This document shows, one piece after another, positions 15,124 to 24,234 of a DNA stretch of 64,000 nt; the stretch's first letter is position 1, and each line of letters starts with the position of its first letter. The stretch is from Dolichospermum planctonicum. Lineage in GTDB: Bacteria; Cyanobacteriota; Cyanobacteriia; Cyanobacteriales; Nostocaceae. The DNA is taken from assembly GCF_005402965.1 (NCBI RefSeq), contig NZ_BJCF01000009.1, forward strand, positions 1 to 64,000, written 5' to 3'. Below the pieces are notes generated by a model that was not told the DNA's origin, did no database searches, and saw only the letters and a list, made by a program, of their open reading frames with translations. The position numbers and the translations under genes were made by a program.

Positions 15124-16278
15124 ATGAGCGAAAAAATTAAAACTCGATTTTTAGAACTGGATGCTTTGCGAGGTATCGCAGCCTTTAGCGTTGTTTTATT
15201 TCACTATACTACGCACTATTCAAATCTATTCAAGCATTCGCAAGATTTATATTTTGACTTTGGATCTGGACGACATGGCGTGGAATTATTTTTTATTATT
15301 AGTGGTTTCGTGATTCTGATGTCACTAGAGAACACTAAAAGAGGTTTAGATTTTATCGTTGGACGTTTATCCCGTCTTTATCCTGTTTACTGGGCTGCTA
15401 TTATTATGACTTTTTTAGTTGTTGCTTTTAGCAAACAACTTCCAACGAGAGAGGTGAATATTTTTCAAGCTTTATTCAATTTAACAATGCTCCAGGATTT
15501 TCTTAATATTCCGCAGGTAGATGGTGTTTACTGGACGTTAAGTATTGAACTTTCTTTCTATATATTGATGTTTACAGTTTACAAACTAGGTCAATTAAAG
15601 AATATCAGCTTAATCAGCCTTGTGTGGCTATCACTAACAACTTTCTATGCTTTTAAGACCTATATAGCTCGTTGGAGTTTACTCACAAAATTAACTTCTC
15701 ATATTAACTTTTTTAATCATGATGATACTCCTCAATTAATGCTCGTAAATTTAGTAGGAAAAATACCGGAATTGGGAATAAACATACAATATATTTTTGC
15801 GAAGATATTTATCTTTAATTATGCTCATTTATTTATTTTAGGCATTACTTTATATTTAATTAAACGCAGTGGATTGTCTTTTTGGCGATGTATAATACTA
15901 CTGGTTTGTGTACTCGTTCAAAGAATAGCTTATACCCAGGAAAGTTCGTGGAATACAACAATTTTTGTAGCTGCTTTTGTCGTAATTTTCTATTTAGCAA
16001 TTCAAGGTTATCTAGGATTTATAAAACTCAAACCGCTGCTTTTTCTTGGTAATATATCTTATAGCCTCTATCTCATCCACCAAAATATAGGTTATGTAAT
16101 CATTAAAACTCTGTACAGCTATAAAATAAATCCTAATATTAGCATCTTAGTAGCAATTGTATGTTCTCTAACTCTAGCGATACTAATTTCTAAATTTATT
16201 GAATATCCTGCTATGAATTTCATTAAGAACAAATATAAAAAGCTGATTCTACCGAAATTCTTAACGGGTAATGGGTAA
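15124..16278 (+). CDS. acyltransferase 3 family membrane protein (OafA/YrhL-like)
   Basis: The 384-residue protein has about ten hydrophobic segments. The family-defining N-terminus includes LDALRGIAAFSVVLFHYTTH, followed by GVELFFIISGFVILMS and the VDGVYWTLSIELSFYI motif. These enzymes transfer acyl groups to extracytoplasmic glycans or lipids; the acceptor here is unknown. The ATG at 15124 puts the first Arg-containing motif at residue 15, as usual. It is transcribed convergently with smc, with only 35 bases between the stops. Confidence 0.88.
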   Translation: MSEKIKTRFLELDALRGIAAFSVVLFHYTTHYSNLFKHSQDLYFDFGSGRHGVELFFIISGFVILMSLENTKRGLDFIVGRLSRLYPVYWAAIIMTFLVVAFSKQLPTREVNIFQALFNLTMLQDFLNIPQVDGVYWTLSIELSFYILMFTVYKLGQLKNISLISLVWLSLTTFYAFKTYIARWSLLTKLTSHINFFNHDDTPQLMLVNLVGKIPELGINIQYIFAKIFIFNYAHLFILGITLYLIKRSGLSFWRCIILLVCVLVQRIAYTQESSWNTTIFVAAFVVIFYLAIQGYLGFIKLKPLLFLGNISYSLYLIHQNIGYVIIKTLYSYKINPNISILVAIVCSLTLAILISKFIEYPAMNFIKNKYKKLILPKFLTGNG

Positions 16279-16313
16279 TGGGTAAACTTCTTACCTATCA
16301 CTTAATTAGATGA

Positions 16314-19300
16314 TTATAACTTAATACCCAAAACTTGAGTATATGCACCTCTAGCTTGAGTCACCCCAATTGTCCGCTGTGCTGATTCTATCATCGGCCG
16401 GCGCAAACTCACGACTATAAACTGTGCTTGTTCTGCTTGTTGTTTAATCATTCTCGCTAACCTTTCCACATTTGACCCATCTAAAAACATATCCACCTCA
16501 TCAAAGGCGTAAAATGGGGAGGGACGATAACGCTGGAGGGAGAATATAAAACTCAACGCGGTTAAGGATTTTTCCCCCCCAGACATGGAAGCAAGACGTT
16601 GGACGGGTTTACCTTTGGGGTGCGCGACTAGGTTTAAGCTACTGTTAAAAGGATCTTCGGGATTATCTAGTTGCAAATAACCGTCCCCGTCTGATAAAAT
16701 GGCGAAAATTGATTGAAAGTTTTCGTTGACCGCGTCGAAGGCTTCTTTAAATGCTTTTTGACGTAACGTGGTAAAGTTTTCAATTCTTAATAATAATTCT
16801 GTTCGTTCCCCTTCTAGGGTCTCTAATTTTTCGGTAAGTTCTTGGAGACGACCTTTGACTTTATCGTATTCTTCCAAGGCTAACATATTTACAGGTTCCA
16901 TGGCCTGTAACCGTTTGCTTAAACTCCGTAATTCTTTTTGTAAGTCCTCTAAATTAACTTTACCAGGAATTTCTGGCAGGGGACTGGGTAATTCTGCACC
17001 TAAGTCTCGTAACTGGGTTTGTAGCGCTGTTAACTCTTCTCGGCGTTTTTCCTGGGTTTGTGCCAGTTTCTCTATTTCCCATTGTAATTGCTGTTGACGC
17101 AATAAGAGCGATCGCAATTCTGTTTCTGTCAGATCCCGATTTTTCTTCTCCTCTCCTAAATTTTCCGCCAATTTCTGCAAATTACTCTCATTGACAGCAA
17201 TTAAATGATTTAATTCTTCAATTTGGTTATTGACTGTTGCTATTTGCTGTTTGCTGCTTGTTTCTTCCTGTTGATATTGAATAACTCGCGCTTGGGATTC
17301 TTCTATTTTTTCTTGTAACCGCTGTTGTTGATTTTCTAAGTTTTTTAACTGTTGTTGTCCATCCCTTAGTGCTGTTTCCCGTTGTTGCAATTCCTGCTCT
17401 TGCATTTTCATGGTACTTTGAATTTGTTGCCATTCTTTGGGAGTTTGGGAAGATTCTAAATCAGTTAATATCAGTCTCAATTGTTGTAATTGAGTTTCTT
17501 GTGCTGGTAATTCCCGATTTAAAACTTCTAAACGGGATTGTGCAGATGTGAATTTTTCCGTATTTTGGGAAAGTTGACCGCGAGTATTTTCTAATTGGCT
17601 TGTTAAATTCTTAATCTCTTTATTTAATTGTTCTAAATATAATTGTTGTTCTCTCTTTGCTTGACGTGCTTCCGTTAATTCTTGACTCAGGGCTTTCATG
17701 GAAGTTGCTAAAGTATTAATAGCTTCTCCACAACGTTCTAAAATCCGATCAATATCCATTAAGCGAGTTTTTAAATTTCCTACCTCTTCCCCTTCCCCAG
17801 TTTCACCTTTTTCAAACCGCAAGGAGGAGCGCTGGCTACTACTACCTCCCGTCATTGCTCCACTTGTTTCTAGTAATTCCCCTTGTAGGGTGACAATGCG
17901 ATAGAGTCCGATATTTTTTCGTGCTTGAGCAAGACTAGCAAAAATCACCGTATTACCAAAAACATACGTAAAAACATCTAGATAACGGCGATCGCATTCT
18001 ACCAAATTTACCGCATAATTAATAAAACCATCAGCTAAACGCAGAGTTGCGTCCTGAGTAAATTTAGGGACTTTAATCTTATTCAAAGGTAAAAAAGTCG
18101 CCCTTCCTGCCTTTTTTTGTTTTAAGAGTTCAATTCCCGCAGAGGCTACATTATCATCTTCCACAACAATATATCCCAACCGACCACCAGCAGCGGTTTC
18201 CAATGCTAATTGATACTTAGGTTCAACCTTCCCCAACTGCACCACCAAACCACACAAACCGGGCATTTCTGACTGTAAAATTACCTTACTAGCTTGTGTT
18301 CCTTGTATTTCTTGTTGAGCTTGAGTCTGTGCTTCTAATTTATCTAACTGACGTTGTTTCTCCCGTTGTTCTTGTAAAAGCCGCTTTTGAGTATCTTGTT
18401 GAATTTGTAACTCTTGTTCTGTGGCGGTGAGATTTTCCGCTAAATTCTGAATAGGTAAACTAGCAGCATTAAATTCCGTTTCGACTTGTGCAAATTCAAC
18501 TTGTTTTTGAGTTAATTCTGGTTGTAAAGTGGCTATTAATTGAGATTGTTCAGAAATCAGCAGTTGTAATTGAGTATTGCGTTCTTGTAATTGAGCTTGT
18601 TCCGTGCGTTGAGGTTCAAGAATATGTAGTAAAGATTCTATATTCCGATTTAGTTCCGTTTGTTGTTGTACCCAAGCTTCCGAAGCACTAGCAACCTCCG
18701 CCGCAGCTTGACGAGAATTTTCTAAATTTATTACTGCATGATTTCTTTCTATTTGTAGAGACGCAGTATTTAACGTTTCCACATTATGTTTTTCTATTGC
18801 TTCCTCTAAAGAGAGTTGATATTGTTGAATTTCCTGATAAGTTTGATTTAAACGCCTTCCAGATTCTTGAATAAGAGCTTCTAACTCCTTGTGCTGACGT
18901 TGGAGTTGTTTGCGTTCCGCTTCTTGAGTAGCAAGATGAGATTGAACTGCTAAAAGTTCCTCCTCACCCAAAGCCTTAACCCGGAGATTGCGTTGTTCTA
19001 GTTCAGTATTTTTCTCGTCAATTTGGGTATTAATTATTGTTAACTGATTAGTAAAATCTCTGAAATTGCGATCGCCTTCTTCAACCTGTGAAACCAGCTT
19101 TTCCTGTTGTAATTGCAGAGAACGCCAAGATAGAACCGCTTCCCAAGATTGCTTTTCCAGAAATTCCGTCCGTAGCTGTTGATACTTCTGAGCCTTAGCC
19201 TGATCTTGATAAAGTCGCTCACATTGTACAGTCAATTCATTCTGAATAATACGACAACTATCTTCCCGATCCTTCACCTCATCCAAAGTTGACTTAGCTT

Positions 19301-19904
19301 GAACAATCTTACGATCATAAGTTGCCACCCCGGCCAACTCATCAATAATTTCTCGACGTTCGCGCCCATTCATCGAGATAATACTAGTAACATCACCCTG
19401 TAAAACCACATTATAACCTTCAGGATAAATCCGCAATCTCTCCAAATCCTCATGTAACTCAGTCAGAGTACAAGCTACACCATTAATATAATAATTAGAC
19501 GTATAACCACCCTGTTGAGACACCCGCAACCGACGGGTAACACTCCAGTCAGAGGATTTTGGATTTTCTTCTGCTTCCCCTTCCTCCCCTTCCTCCCCTT
19601 CCTCCCCTCGCGTCTGTGCTTCTGTGCGAGAGACATCCGAAATATCAAAAGTTACAGTTACACTAGCTTCCAGTGCAGAACGTCCCTGATGTTTTTGAGC
19701 GTTATTAACTAAATCCGGTAAACGTTCCGCCCGCATACCCTTAGAACTAGCCAGGCCTAAACAAAACAGTAAAGCGTCAAGAATATTTGATTTTCCAGAA
19801 CCATTAGGACCAGATATGACAGTACAACCTGGTAGCAGGGGTACAGAAGTCGTACCACCGAAGGATTTGAAATTGGTAAGTTCAACGCGCTTGACGTATA
19901 CCAT
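16314..19904 (-). CDS. smc: chromosome segregation protein SMC
   Basis: SMC is the ATPase of the bacterial condensin. The 1196-residue product has Walker A GPNGSGKS at 32-39, two long coiled coils, a hinge around 520-690 (LQSEMPGLCGLVVQLGKV and following). Its C-terminal head has MSGGEKSLTALSFIFSLQRY and Walker B FYAFDEVDMFLDG. Length and layout are normal except for residues 92-116 in the N-terminal head (SRTEAQTRGEEGEEGEEGEA and following). That segment is encoded by three exact 9-bp TTCCTCCCC repeats (19581-19607) and a stretch like a dispersed repeat. It looks like an in-frame insertion. A divergent GH13 gene starts 115 bp upstream. Confidence 0.95.
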   Translation of the reverse strand: MVYVKRVELTNFKSFGGTTSVPLLPGCTVISGPNGSGKSNILDALLFCLGLASSKGMRAERLPDLVNNAQKHQGRSALEASVTVTFDISDVSRTEAQTRGEEGEEGEEGEAEENPKSSDWSVTRRLRVSQQGGYTSNYYINGVACTLTELHEDLERLRIYPEGYNVVLQGDVTSIISMNGRERREIIDELAGVATYDRKIVQAKSTLDEVKDREDSCRIIQNELTVQCERLYQDQAKAQKYQQLRTEFLEKQSWEAVLSWRSLQLQQEKLVSQVEEGDRNFRDFTNQLTIINTQIDEKNTELEQRNLRVKALGEEELLAVQSHLATQEAERKQLQRQHKELEALIQESGRRLNQTYQEIQQYQLSLEEAIEKHNVETLNTASLQIERNHAVINLENSRQAAAEVASASEAWVQQQTELNRNIESLLHILEPQRTEQAQLQERNTQLQLLISEQSQLIATLQPELTQKQVEFAQVETEFNAASLPIQNLAENLTATEQELQIQQDTQKRLLQEQREKQRQLDKLEAQTQAQQEIQGTQASKVILQSEMPGLCGLVVQLGKVEPKYQLALETAAGGRLGYIVVEDDNVASAGIELLKQKKAGRATFLPLNKIKVPKFTQDATLRLADGFINYAVNLVECDRRYLDVFTYVFGNTVIFASLAQARKNIGLYRIVTLQGELLETSGAMTGGSSSQRSSLRFEKGETGEGEEVGNLKTRLMDIDRILERCGEAINTLATSMKALSQELTEARQAKREQQLYLEQLNKEIKNLTSQLENTRGQLSQNTEKFTSAQSRLEVLNRELPAQETQLQQLRLILTDLESSQTPKEWQQIQSTMKMQEQELQQRETALRDGQQQLKNLENQQQRLQEKIEESQARVIQYQQEETSSKQQIATVNNQIEELNHLIAVNESNLQKLAENLGEEKKNRDLTETELRSLLLRQQQLQWEIEKLAQTQEKRREELTALQTQLRDLGAELPSPLPEIPGKVNLEDLQKELRSLSKRLQAMEPVNMLALEEYDKVKGRLQELTEKLETLEGERTELLLRIENFTTLRQKAFKEAFDAVNENFQSIFAILSDGDGYLQLDNPEDPFNSSLNLVAHPKGKPVQRLASMSGGEKSLTALSFIFSLQRYRPSPFYAFDEVDMFLDGSNVERLARMIKQQAEQAQFIVVSLRRPMIESAQRTIGVTQARGAYTQVLGIKL

Positions 19905-20018
19905 TATAGAACTAATTACTGTAAACTCGTTAAAACAGGGTATTGTAGGTAATCATAACATACTTTTGCTATTTTCGCCGTTCATCTTGAATAATCTTGG
20001 ATCATCTTGGATAATTTT

Positions 20019-21464
20019 ATGCAAATTCAAACACCAGATTGGGTTAAACACGCGGTTTTTTATCAAATATTTCCCGATAGATTTGCAAGAAGTCAGCGTT
20101 CCCGTTCCAGCTTTTTAAATAATAGTAATTTAGAAGCTTGGGATACTATACCGACAATTCAAGGTTATAAAGGAGGGGACTTATGGGGAGTTTTAGAATC
20201 ATTAGATTATATCCAAGATTTAGGGGTTAATGCTATTTACTTTACGCCCATTTTTCAATCTGCGAGTAATCATCGTTATCATACCCATGATTATTATCAG
20301 GTTGATCCAATGTTGGGAGGAAATCAAGCTTTAAGAGAGTTGCTAGATGCCGCCCATGATCGTAATATGAAAGTTGTCCTTGATGGTGTTTTTAATCATT
20401 CTAGTCGCGGGTTTTTCTTTTTCCATGATGTTTTAGAAAATGGCTCTAATTCTCCTTGGGTAAATTGGTTTAAAATTGAAAATTGGCCGCTTGCTCCCTA
20501 TGATGGTAATTTACCAGCTAATTATGTTTCTTGGGCTGGTATCCGTTCTTTACCAACCTTTAATCATGATCATCCAGACGTTAAAGAATATATCATGAAA
20601 ATTGCTGAATATTGGTTAGAATTTGGTATTGATGGTTGGCGTTTAGATGTACCCTATGAGATTAAAACCCCCGGTTTTTGGCAGGAATTTCGTCAACGAG
20701 TTAAAGGTATTAATCCCCATGGTTATATTGTGGGTGAAGTCTGGTCAGATGCCCGTGAATGGCTCGATGGTACACAATTTGATGGGGTCCTTAATTATTT
20801 ATTTAATCAGGCTGTCCTAGCCTTTGTAGTGGGCGATCGCATCGTTTTAGAAGAAGTTAAATATAACAGTTATTACCCCTATCCTGCCCTAGATGCGGCT
20901 GAATATGCTACTAAAATGCAAGCCCTTTTAGAACTTTATCCCTGGGAAATTCAACTAACCCAACTAAACTTACTTGGTAGTCATGATACATCTAGATTAA
21001 TTACCATTGCTAATGGCGATCAAACCAGTGTAGAATTATGCAGCTTGCTATTATTTACCTTTCCTGGTGCGCCCAGTATTTACTATGGTGATGAAGTGGG
21101 TTTACCCGGAGGGAAAGATCCTGATTGTCGTCGTGTTTTTCCGCCAGAATCTAACTGGAATCAGAGAATTTTCAATACTCACAAACAATTAATTTCTCTC
21201 CGCAATAATTACCCAGCTTTGCGAATTGGTAACTATCAGATACTCTACGCAGCAGCAACAGTTTACATATTTGCACGAACCTTAGAAAATCAAGAATTAA
21301 TTATTGCTGTAAATGTGGGAACTGAATCTATAACAGTGAATATAGATTGTAGTAACTTGCAAAATCAGCCCAATCAAGTTTTATTTGGGAATGGAGATAT
21401 ATCATGGAAATGCGATCATCTTTGTTTAACTATTCCCTCCCGTAGTGGCTTAATTTTACATTGA
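20019..21464 (+). CDS. GH13 alpha-glycosidase (neopullulanase/cyclomaltodextrinase-like)
   Basis: The 481-residue protein has the GH13 barrel in order: GVNAIYFTPIF (region near I), VVLDGVFNHS (region I), DGWRLDVPYE (region II, catalytic Asp), GYIVGEVW (region III, catalytic Glu) and LLGSHDTSRL (region IV, third Asp). There is no signal peptide, so it acts on glycogen-derived or imported maltodextrins in the cytoplasm. The short N-terminus without a starch-binding domain resembles cytosolic neopullulanase-like enzymes. The ATG at 20019 is preferred to the TTG at 20007, since MQIQTPDWVKHAVFYQIFPD is the expected start. Exact substrate is not decided. Confidence 0.88.
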   Translation: MQIQTPDWVKHAVFYQIFPDRFARSQRSRSSFLNNSNLEAWDTIPTIQGYKGGDLWGVLESLDYIQDLGVNAIYFTPIFQSASNHRYHTHDYYQVDPMLGGNQALRELLDAAHDRNMKVVLDGVFNHSSRGFFFFHDVLENGSNSPWVNWFKIENWPLAPYDGNLPANYVSWAGIRSLPTFNHDHPDVKEYIMKIAEYWLEFGIDGWRLDVPYEIKTPGFWQEFRQRVKGINPHGYIVGEVWSDAREWLDGTQFDGVLNYLFNQAVLAFVVGDRIVLEEVKYNSYYPYPALDAAEYATKMQALLELYPWEIQLTQLNLLGSHDTSRLITIANGDQTSVELCSLLLFTFPGAPSIYYGDEVGLPGGKDPDCRRVFPPESNWNQRIFNTHKQLISLRNNYPALRIGNYQILYAAATVYIFARTLENQELIIAVNVGTESITVNIDCSNLQNQPNQVLFGNGDISWKCDHLCLTIPSRSGLILH

Positions 21465-21486
21465 TTCCATTTTCCATTGCAGATTC

Positions 21487-21528
21487 AAAATCTAAAATCC
21501 AAAATCTAAAATCCAAAATCTAAAATTG
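21487..21528. repeat. tandem heptamer repeat AAAATCY
   Basis: Five alternating AAAATCT/AAAATCC units and a sixth degenerate one lie between the GH13 and U32 genes. It is a typical cyanobacterial short tandem repeat. The remaining bases to 21678 hold no recognised feature. Confidence 0.85.
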
Positions 21529-21678
21529 GATAATATTTTTAGGGAAATTGTAGGTAATCTAATAACCGGGGGAATGCTGCGCGGTACTAAGTTCTCGTCG
21601 TGAATATTTAGTTATGTACCATCTTTCCCCCAATTTAGATACAATCTATAAACTCAATACAACCCTAAGGTAACTAAA

Positions 21679-24180
21679 ATGACAGTCACTACCACCCCTA
21701 CCCTTAAACTCCCCGAACTCCTAGCACCCGCTGGTAACTGGGAATGCGCGAAAGCAGCCGTAGAAAATGGTGCAGATGCGATTTATTTTGGTTTAGAAAA
21801 ATTTAACGCCAGAATGCGGGCTGAAAATTTCACAGCAGCAGATTTACCGGAATTAATGGAATTTCTGCACCTGCGGGGAGTCAAAGGCTATATCACTCTG
21901 AATACCCTGATTTTTCCCCAGGAACTAACAGAAGCACAGCAATACCTCAAAACTATCATTTCTGCTGGTGTGGATGCTGTCATCGTTCAGGACGTGGGTA
22001 TTTGTCGGCTAATTCGTCATCTTTCCCCGGACTTTCCCATACACGCTTCAACACAGATGACTATAACTAGTGCAGCGGGGGTACAATTCGCTAAATCTTT
22101 GGGTTGTCAACTAGTAGTTTTAGCGCGGGAATGTTCAATTTTAGAAATTAATAAAATTCAAGCACAAATATTATCAAAAAATACTGCCTTACCCTTAGAG
22201 GTTTTCGTTCACGGTGCTTTGTGCGTCGCATATTCTGGACAATGTTTAACCAGCGAAGCATTAGGAGGACGTTCCGCAAATCGAGGAGAATGCGCTCAAG
22301 CTTGCAGAATGCCTTATGATTTAATTACTAATGGGGAAGTTGTGAATTTAGGTAATCGCAAATATTTATTAAGTCCTCAAGATTTAGCAGGTTTGGAAGT
22401 TTTACCAGAATTAGTCAAATCTGGAATTACTTCTTTAAAAATTGAAGGACGTTTAAAAGCACCAGAATATGTTGCTAATGTAACTCGCGTTTATCGTCAA
22501 GCCTTAAATCAAATTATCAAAACTCACATAGAGACATTTTCTCATAGAGAAAAAGACCAATATGATTTAGAAATGGCATTTTCTCGCGGACTATATACAG
22601 GTTGGTTTGAGGGAATTAATAATCAAGAATTAGTACATGGAAGATTTGGTAAAAAACGGGGTGTTTATTTAGGAGAAGTGACTCGGATTAGAAATGCAGA
22701 AATAACAGTCAAATTAGCAGCACCCGTTAAACCGGGAGATGGGATTGTTTTTGATTGTGGACACCCAGAAAGGAAAGAAGAAGGGGGAAGAATATATGCA
22801 GTTATTAAAAATGGTCAAGATACAATATTAACCTTTGGCAAAAATGATTTAAATTTCCATAGTATCCATATAGGTGATAAAGTTTGGAAAACCAACGACC
22901 CAGAATTAGATAAACAAATTCGTCAAAGTTATACCGGAGAAAATCCCCAATTTACCAGACCTATAAATATAGAAGTATATGGAGAAATTGGAGAAAAATT
23001 AATAGCCGTATGTCGTGATGAATTGAGTAATATTGTTCAGGTAGAATCAGCAATATTCATAGTCGAAGCACATACAAAACCTCTCTCTAAAGAAAGATTA
23101 AAAGAACAATTTGGACGCTTAGGAAATACACCTTTTCATTTAGATAATTTCATAGATCATCTCAACGGTAATATTATGTTACCCGTGAGTGAATTAAACC
23201 GAATGCGTCGGGAAATAGTCAGTAAATTAGAAGAATTGAGAAGTAAACCCAAACTTTGGCAATTAAATCATCACGCAAAATGGCAAGATTTAATTATTTC
23301 TAAGTCTACTATTTCTAAATCTACAGATGTCTCCGCGTCTCCTTCTTTGATTGTTTTAGTCAGAAATATCGCACAATTACAAGCAGTATTAACAGCAAAT
23401 ATCAAAACCATATATTGTGAATTTGAAGATCCACGCAACTATAAAGCAGCAGTAAAAATGGTGCGAGAATCTCAAGCAGAAATCAGCATTTTCGTTACAC
23501 CACCTCGCATAACCAAACCCGGAGAAACCTGGATTTTAAAACAAGTTCACGCTTCTCAAGCTGATGGTTATTTAATCAGAAATTATGATCAATTAGAATA
23601 CTTTACCACAGAAAGATGTATTGGTGATTTCTCTCTAAATATTGCTAATCCCTTAACCGCAGATTACTTTAAAAACCGCTTTAATTTAGAAAGATTAACA
23701 GCATCTTACGACCTAAATATTAACCAACTTCAACATTTAATTACCAATTATCCAGCGTCAAACTTTGAAGTCACAATACATCAACATATCCCCATGTTTC
23801 ACATGGAACATTGCGTATTTTGTGCCTTTTTATCTACAGGAACAGATTACACCAATTGCGGTAGACCTTGCGAAACACAAGCAGTTACAATTAGGGACAG
23901 GGTAGGTAGTGAACACATTCTCAAAGCAGACGCAGGATGTAGAAATACAGTATATAATAGTACAGCACAAACCGGGGCAGAATATGTACAACGGTTGATA
24001 GAATTGGGTTTACAGCACTTCCGCATTGAATTTGTCAACGAAACACCAGAACAAGTACAAAAAACAATACAAAGTTATCAAAAATTACTGCAAGGAGAAA
24101 TCATTGGTTCCCAACTCTGGAGAGAATTGAAGCTACAAAACCAATTAGGTGTAACTCGTGGTGCATTGGGGATAATGTAG
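21679..24180 (+). CDS. U32 family peptidase / RlhA-like 23S rRNA hydroxylase family protein
   Basis: The N-terminal domain opens KLPELLAPAGNWECAKAAVE and NGADAIYFGLEKFNARMRAE. It contains the U32 signature EVFVHGALCVAYSGQCLTSE with GRSANRGECAQACRMPYDL, whose cysteines are Fe-S or metal ligand candidates. A second Cys-rich region is near residue 715 (EHCVFCAFLSTGTDYTNCGR). Its 833-residue length with the C-terminal collagenase-like part matches the YhbU-unlike, RlhA-type long U32 proteins. RlhA in Escherichia coli hydroxylates C2501 of 23S rRNA; whether this homologue does so is inferred. It is upstream of and co-directional with a dynamin-like gene, 54 bases apart. Confidence 0.88.
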   Translation: MTVTTTPTLKLPELLAPAGNWECAKAAVENGADAIYFGLEKFNARMRAENFTAADLPELMEFLHLRGVKGYITLNTLIFPQELTEAQQYLKTIISAGVDAVIVQDVGICRLIRHLSPDFPIHASTQMTITSAAGVQFAKSLGCQLVVLARECSILEINKIQAQILSKNTALPLEVFVHGALCVAYSGQCLTSEALGGRSANRGECAQACRMPYDLITNGEVVNLGNRKYLLSPQDLAGLEVLPELVKSGITSLKIEGRLKAPEYVANVTRVYRQALNQIIKTHIETFSHREKDQYDLEMAFSRGLYTGWFEGINNQELVHGRFGKKRGVYLGEVTRIRNAEITVKLAAPVKPGDGIVFDCGHPERKEEGGRIYAVIKNGQDTILTFGKNDLNFHSIHIGDKVWKTNDPELDKQIRQSYTGENPQFTRPINIEVYGEIGEKLIAVCRDELSNIVQVESAIFIVEAHTKPLSKERLKEQFGRLGNTPFHLDNFIDHLNGNIMLPVSELNRMRREIVSKLEELRSKPKLWQLNHHAKWQDLIISKSTISKSTDVSASPSLIVLVRNIAQLQAVLTANIKTIYCEFEDPRNYKAAVKMVRESQAEISIFVTPPRITKPGETWILKQVHASQADGYLIRNYDQLEYFTTERCIGDFSLNIANPLTADYFKNRFNLERLTASYDLNINQLQHLITNYPASNFEVTIHQHIPMFHMEHCVFCAFLSTGTDYTNCGRPCETQAVTIRDRVGSEHILKADAGCRNTVYNSTAQTGAEYVQRLIELGLQHFRIEFVNETPEQVQKTIQSYQKLLQGEIIGSQLWRELKLQNQLGVTRGALGIM

Positions 24181-24234
24181 CTAAACTGTGATAAGTAGTA
24201 TTACAATGCTGATAAACCTTGTTTACTACTTTCT

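Noticed and set aside
16768-19712. Open frames on the opposite strand of smc
   Set aside because: They arise from the biased codon use of the long coiled-coil gene and have no recognisable domain.
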